Source: Erysipelotrichaceae bacterium (GTDB lineage: Bacteria > Bacillota_I > Bacilli_A > Erysipelotrichales > Erysipelotrichaceae). From it: a DNA stretch of 64,000 nucleotides. A program made the position numbers and the translations under genes. The notes below the pieces were generated by a model. That model did no database searches. It saw nothing but the letters and a program-made list of their open reading frames with translations, and was not told where the DNA came from. Positions within the stretch are counted from its first letter, which is position 1; each line of letters opens with the position of its first letter. This document shows, piece by piece, positions 60,655-64,000 of this stretch. The stretch lies in contig JAFWII010000020.1 of the NCBI GenBank assembly GCA_017533785.1, positions 1-64,000 on the forward strand, written 5' to 3'.

Positions 60655-61587
60655 TCAGCCGGTCTTAATACTGCTGATCTTGCTGGCATCATCTGCTTCA
60701 GCGAGCAGCTGGATCTCGTGCCAGAGATCTTCGCCCCAGCGTTTTCTGGCTTTTTCCGCGCCTGCTTTCGAACCGCTGCGGCGCCACTCGAGCGGTTTCA
60801 TATGCTGGCTGATCAGCCAGGCGATACGCAGCTTGTCCAGATCTCCCATATCGAAGAACAGGGATTCATAGGCGCCGATCCCGGCGTGGCCGAAATAGTG
60901 CGCGGCTTCTGTCTTTCTTCCCTTGGCATCGGCATAGGTCCTGGAGAACGGCTTGCCGATATCGTGCAGATAGCCGGCGGTGATCAGTTCCGGGTCGTTG
61001 GTCGGCAGCAGGTGGTCACCGGTCATCTTCATGTGTTCGCCGAGTGTTTCCTGATGATACGGCGTATCCTGATCGTAATTCATGAAACGTTCGTAGTAGC
61101 CTTCCGGGCTTCCTTTCGAAGTTGCGTCGTCATCCGGGTAGACGACGAAAATGTCGTCCCAGCCCTCGCAATAGTAGGGAGCTTCAAAGGAACGGTAAAA
61201 CCCGTCCTGCAGAGTCAGGGAGATGTTCGATCCCCGCTCTTCCAGATCACGCATGCAGGCAGCGTAGCTGCGCAGGGTCAGATAACAGGTCTTCTTATGA
61301 CGGAAGCTGCTGATCCCGCGGAGCAGAAAGCGCCGCCTCTTTTCGGTCAGACAGGATGCCTGCACGATCACCGGCGTCTCTTTTTCCAGAAGCTCCACGG
61401 CGTCGTCTTTCATGCGTTCGTAGTCCGTGATCCGCACTTCTTTTCCGTCGGCATCCGTTTCGATGTGTTTGTAATCGTCGCTGGCTAAAACTACTGCCTC
61501 ATATTTTTCCTTCAGCTGCTGTGCAAGACGTGTCTTCCCGGAACCGGGAAGTCCTGCAACGATGATATAGTCTGCCAAGTTGCTCAC
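60655..61587 (-). CDS. P-loop kinase fused to an HD domain
   Basis: A 310-residue protein. The N-terminal part is a small P-loop kinase (AAA_33/polynucleotide-kinase-like) with Walker A at 12-19 (GLPGSGKT) and later arginines in EKRRRFLLRG. The C-terminal part is an HD phosphohydrolase with His185, His208-Asp209 (LHDIGKP) and His230/His234. HD-Pnk enzymes that heal RNA ends carry the same two activities in the opposite order, so nucleic-acid end repair is one option. The start is GTG 61587, or TTG 61578, which is better spaced from AGAGGTGA. Confidence 0.8.
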   Translation of the reverse strand: MSNLADYIIVAGLPGSGKTRLAQQLKEKYEAVVLASDDYKHIETDADGKEVRITDYERMKDDAVELLEKETPVIVQASCLTEKRRRFLLRGISSFRHKKTCYLTLRSYAACMRDLEERGSNISLTLQDGFYRSFEAPYYCEGWDDIFVVYPDDDATSKGSPEGYYERFMNYDQDTPYHQETLGEHMKMTGDHLLPTNDPELITAGYLHDIGKPFSRTYADAKGRKTEAAHYFGHAGIGAYESLFFDMGDLDKLRIAWLISQHMKPLEWRRSGSKAGAEKARKRWGEDLWHEIQLLAEADDASKISSIKTG

Positions 61588-61596
61588 CTCTATTTC

Positions 61597-61602
61597 ATTA
61601 TA
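61597..61602 (-). promoter_or_regulatory. -10 box of the kinase-HD operon
   Basis: TATAAT on the minus strand, 10 bp before GTG 61587. If it is used, the leader is very short and TTG 61578 becomes the likelier start. Confidence 0.5.
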
Positions 61603-61666
61603 AAGGATTTGAAACTTTTCGTCTTTGTGAAAAACATTGGTCTTTTTTCGCGGCTTTTACCTGCGT

Positions 61667-61672
61667 TATAAT
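61667..61672 (+). promoter_or_regulatory. -10 box of glmS
   Basis: TATAAT 27 bp before the ATG, followed by a TTGGAGG site. The leader is too short for a glmS ribozyme. Confidence 0.6.
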
Positions 61673-61698
61673 AAAAAAGTATTTTTGGAGGTATCTTT

Positions 61699-63537
61699 AT
61701 GTGCGGAATCGTTGCATATAACGGACAGAAACAGGCTGCCCCGATCCTGCTTGAAGGACTTGAAAAACTGGAATACCGCGGATATGACTCTGCCGGGCTT
61801 GCCGTACGTGACGGCGAAGGCGACATCGAAGTCGTCCGTGCAAAAGGACGACTGAAGGTGCTGGCGGAAAAGACCAATGACGGCAAGAGCCTGAAAGGCA
61901 ACTGCGGTATCGGCCATACCCGCTGGGCAACGCACGGAGAACCGTCGGAAAACAATGCCCATCCGCACGAATCCCTGAACGGGGAAGTGGTCGCGGTGCA
62001 TAACGGCATCATCGAGAACTATCAGGAGATCCGCACGAAGCTCGAACGTCATGACTACACGTTCTATTCCCAGACCGATACTGAGATCGCGGTCAACCTG
62101 ATCGAATACTACCGTCACAAATACGATGAGACACCGATCGGCGCGCTGCGCCGGGCGATGATGCGCATCCGCGGATCCTATGCTCTGGCTGTTCTTTTCA
62201 AGGACCGTCCGGAGGAAGTCTATCTTGCCCGCAAGGATTCCCCGATGATCATCGGCGTGACCGAAGGCGAATCTTTTGCCGCCAGCGATGCGCCGGCGAT
62301 CCTCAAACATACCCGTCACGTTTACTACATCGACAACATGGAACTCGCCTGCATCACCAAGGGCGGCGTGACCTTCTACAATATTGATGGCGAACAGATC
62401 GAAAAAGAGATCACCGAGATCACCTGGGATGCTGAAGCGGCAGAGAAGGGCGGCTACGAGCACTTCATGATGAAGGAGATCTTCGAACAGCCCAAAGCCG
62501 TGGAAGATACCCTGCATTCTGTCTGCGACGGACAGGAGATCGACCTCAAGGACATCCATCTGGACGAAGAGGAGATCCGCTCGATCTCCCATATCACGAT
62601 CGTTGCCTGCGGCAGCGCCTACCATGTCGGCGTGGCTGCCCAGTATGTCATTGAAGACCTTTCCCGGATCCCGGTCCGTGTGGATCTGGCTTCGGAATTC
62701 CGTTACCGCAATCCGATCCTCGACGAACATGAGCTCGTGATCGTCATTTCCCAGTCCGGCGAGACCGCCGATTCCCTGGCGGCGCTCCGTGAGGCAAAAA
62801 GACAGGGCGTCAAGACCCTCGGCATCGTCAATGTCGTCGGTTCCTCGATCGCCCGTGAGGCGGACAATGTCTTCTATACTCTTGCCGGTCCGGAGATCGC
62901 TGTGGCGACGACCAAGGCCTACAGCGCCCAGCTGATGGCGGTGTACTGCCTGGCAGTCCGTTTCGCTTTCGTTCGCGGCAAGATCAGCAGAGAAGAATAT
63001 GACAAATACATCGCAGAGCTTTCCGCTCTGCCGGAGAAGATCTCCAAGAGCCTGGAAGACAAGGAAAGATTGCAGTGGTTCGCCGCCAAGTTCGGCAACA
63101 ACCGCGATATCTTCTACATCGGCCGCGGCATGGACTATGCGACCTGTCTCGAAGGTTCCCTGAAGATGAAGGAGATCTCCTACGTGCATTCGGAGGCTTA
63201 TGCGGCCGGCGAACTGAAACACGGCACGATCTCGCTCGTCGAAAAGGGCACGCTCGTGATCGGTGTCTCCACCCAGAACGAACTGTACGAAAAGACCCTC
63301 AGCAACATGATCGAAGTCAAGAGCCGCGGCGGTTACCTTGTCGGGATCACGAGTTACGGCCATTACTCGATCGAGGATACGGTCGACTTCACGATCTACA
63401 TTCCCAGAACAGACTCCCATTTCACTACGCTGCTGACTGTTCCCTCGCTGCAGCTTCTGGGCTACTACATGTCCGTCAATAAGGGTCTCAACCCGGATAA
63501 ACCGCGCAACCTCGCGAAGTCGGTGACCGTCGAATGA
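61699..63537 (+). CDS. glmS: Glutamine-fructose-6-phosphate aminotransferase
   Basis: A 612-residue enzyme making glucosamine-6-phosphate for peptidoglycan. The N-terminal glutaminase has the Cys2 nucleophile (MCGIVAY), RGYDSAG and HTRWATHG. Two SIS sugar-isomerase domains follow (GSAYHVG, SQSGETADS), and the C-terminus ends KSVTVE as in the family. Length is normal (about 600-610). Its stop overlaps the aldo/keto reductase start (ATGA). No ribozyme is present upstream, unlike in many Bacillota. Confidence 0.96.
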   Translation: MCGIVAYNGQKQAAPILLEGLEKLEYRGYDSAGLAVRDGEGDIEVVRAKGRLKVLAEKTNDGKSLKGNCGIGHTRWATHGEPSENNAHPHESLNGEVVAVHNGIIENYQEIRTKLERHDYTFYSQTDTEIAVNLIEYYRHKYDETPIGALRRAMMRIRGSYALAVLFKDRPEEVYLARKDSPMIIGVTEGESFAASDAPAILKHTRHVYYIDNMELACITKGGVTFYNIDGEQIEKEITEITWDAEAAEKGGYEHFMMKEIFEQPKAVEDTLHSVCDGQEIDLKDIHLDEEEIRSISHITIVACGSAYHVGVAAQYVIEDLSRIPVRVDLASEFRYRNPILDEHELVIVISQSGETADSLAALREAKRQGVKTLGIVNVVGSSIAREADNVFYTLAGPEIAVATTKAYSAQLMAVYCLAVRFAFVRGKISREEYDKYIAELSALPEKISKSLEDKERLQWFAAKFGNNRDIFYIGRGMDYATCLEGSLKMKEISYVHSEAYAAGELKHGTISLVEKGTLVIGVSTQNELYEKTLSNMIEVKSRGGYLVGITSYGHYSIEDTVDFTIYIPRTDSHFTTLLTVPSLQLLGYYMSVNKGLNPDKPRNLAKSVTVE

Positions 63538-64000
63538 TCCGCTCTCCGGAAGACAGTTTTGTCCTGCACAACCGCGTAAAGATGCCCTGCGTCGGCTACG
63601 GGACGTATCTTGAAGAGGGGGAAGAAGCCTACCGCAGTGTCGCGACGGCGCTGAGATCAGGCTACCGTCTGATCGATACCGCCAGTCTGTATAAGAATGA
63701 AAAGGAAGTCGGGGAAGCCGTAAGCAATTTCCTGCGCGCAGGCGCTGCTGAACGCTCCGACCTCTTCATCACCAGCAAGCTATGGAACGCGGACCGCGGC
63801 TACGATAAAACGATCGCCGCCTTCAACAAAAGTCTTGAAACGCTCGGTCTCGATTATCTTGATCTTTACCTGATCCACTGGCCGGCAAATACCCGCCAGT
63901 TCAGCCCCGCGGAGGCAAAAACACTCAATCAGGAGACCTGGAGAGCACTGGAAGACATTTATCTCAGCGGAAGAGTCCGCGCGATCGGCGTCAGCAATTT
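63534..64000 (+). CDS. Aldo/keto reductase, cut by the window end
   Basis: The first 155 residues of an NADPH-dependent aldo/keto reductase. The catalytic tetrad is visible: Asp in LIDTASLY, the Tyr of the same segment, Lys in ITSKLW, and His in LIHWP. The closing GVSNF is the usual segment where the NADPH pocket begins. It starts at an ATGA overlap with glmS, so it is co-expressed. The C-terminal half lies outside the window. Confidence 0.9.
   Translation, partial: MIRSPEDSFVLHNRVKMPCVGYGTYLEEGEEAYRSVATALRSGYRLIDTASLYKNEKEVGEAVSNFLRAGAAERSDLFITSKLWNADRGYDKTIAAFNKSLETLGLDYLDLYLIHWPANTRQFSPAEAKTLNQETWRALEDIYLSGRVRAIGVSN

Noticed and set aside
1-64000. CRISPR arrays, tRNA or rRNA genes
   Set aside because: No regularly spaced repeats with unique spacers, no cloverleaf sequence and no rRNA-like stretch were noticed on reading; small RNAs cannot be excluded.

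Overview
The window looks like the chromosome of an anaerobic, probably gut-dwelling Bacillota. Erysipelotrichales or a neighbouring lineage is my guess, not proven. The reasons are strong AGGAGG-type ribosome binding sites, tightly packed co-directional operons, lipobox-type binding proteins, mid-50s GC by eye, and typical firmicute families (Xpt, GuaD, PepT, GlmS, AbiE, SpoIIE/STAS). No rRNA, tRNA, CRISPR array or phage structural gene was seen. The left edge cuts through the 3' end of a group II intron, and the right edge cuts an aldo/keto reductase.

Region 1 (about 1.2-16.6 kb) is a carbohydrate-use locus. It holds a CUT2-type sugar ABC transporter (ATPase, two permeases, lipoprotein binding protein), three sulfatases without signal peptides, a GH3 glycosidase, a pair of half-size chromate-transporter-family proteins, a ROK sugar kinase and a FucO-like lactaldehyde reductase. 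The simplest reading is import of a sulfated glycoside or oligosaccharide, cytosolic desulfation and hydrolysis, sugar phosphorylation, and possibly export of the released sulfate by the ChrA-like pair.

Region 2 (16.7-21.6 kb) is the best candidate for an undescribed system. An AAA/DUF4143 ATPase faces a NACHT NTPase whose N-terminal part carries an RNxxxH (HEPN-like) motif and which ends directly after its winged-helix part. A translationally coupled 550-residue orphan could supply the missing sensor half. Between the divergent genes lie three copies of a 14-bp repeat spaced 32 and 33 bp. Two separate AbiEi/AbiEii type IV toxin-antitoxin pairs (24.7-26.2 and 38.7-40.1 kb) add to the defence-like content.

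Region 3 (21.6-43 kb) mixes housekeeping and accessory genes: an M16C metalloprotease, an ABC-2 exporter with an XRE-AbrB fusion regulator, nucleotide salvage (nucleoside hydrolase, Xpt, guanine deaminase, uridine phosphorylase), a transaldolase-like aldolase and a MATE exporter. A minus-strand operon couples an alanyl-tRNA editing protein to an ADP-ribosyltransferase-fold protein and a DUF4003-like protein. A lipoprotein fuses a transglutaminase-like domain to an alpha/beta hydrolase.

Region 4 (43-51.5 kb) is a partner-switching signalling locus. It has three STAS proteins (one fused to an APH-type kinase), a degenerate RsbW-like candidate, a membrane receptor carrying both a SpoIIE-type phosphatase and an RsbW-like kinase domain, an MscS channel and a DUF218 membrane protein. 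No sigma factor is present nearby.

Region 5 (51.5-64 kb) has a TetR-regulated exporter whose ATPase is interrupted by an amber codon, then PepT, a second TetR regulator with a 17-bp palindrome upstream, a DapB-like dehydrogenase, an EamA transporter, a P-loop kinase-HD protein followed by a 55-residue protein, GlmS and the cut aldo/keto reductase.
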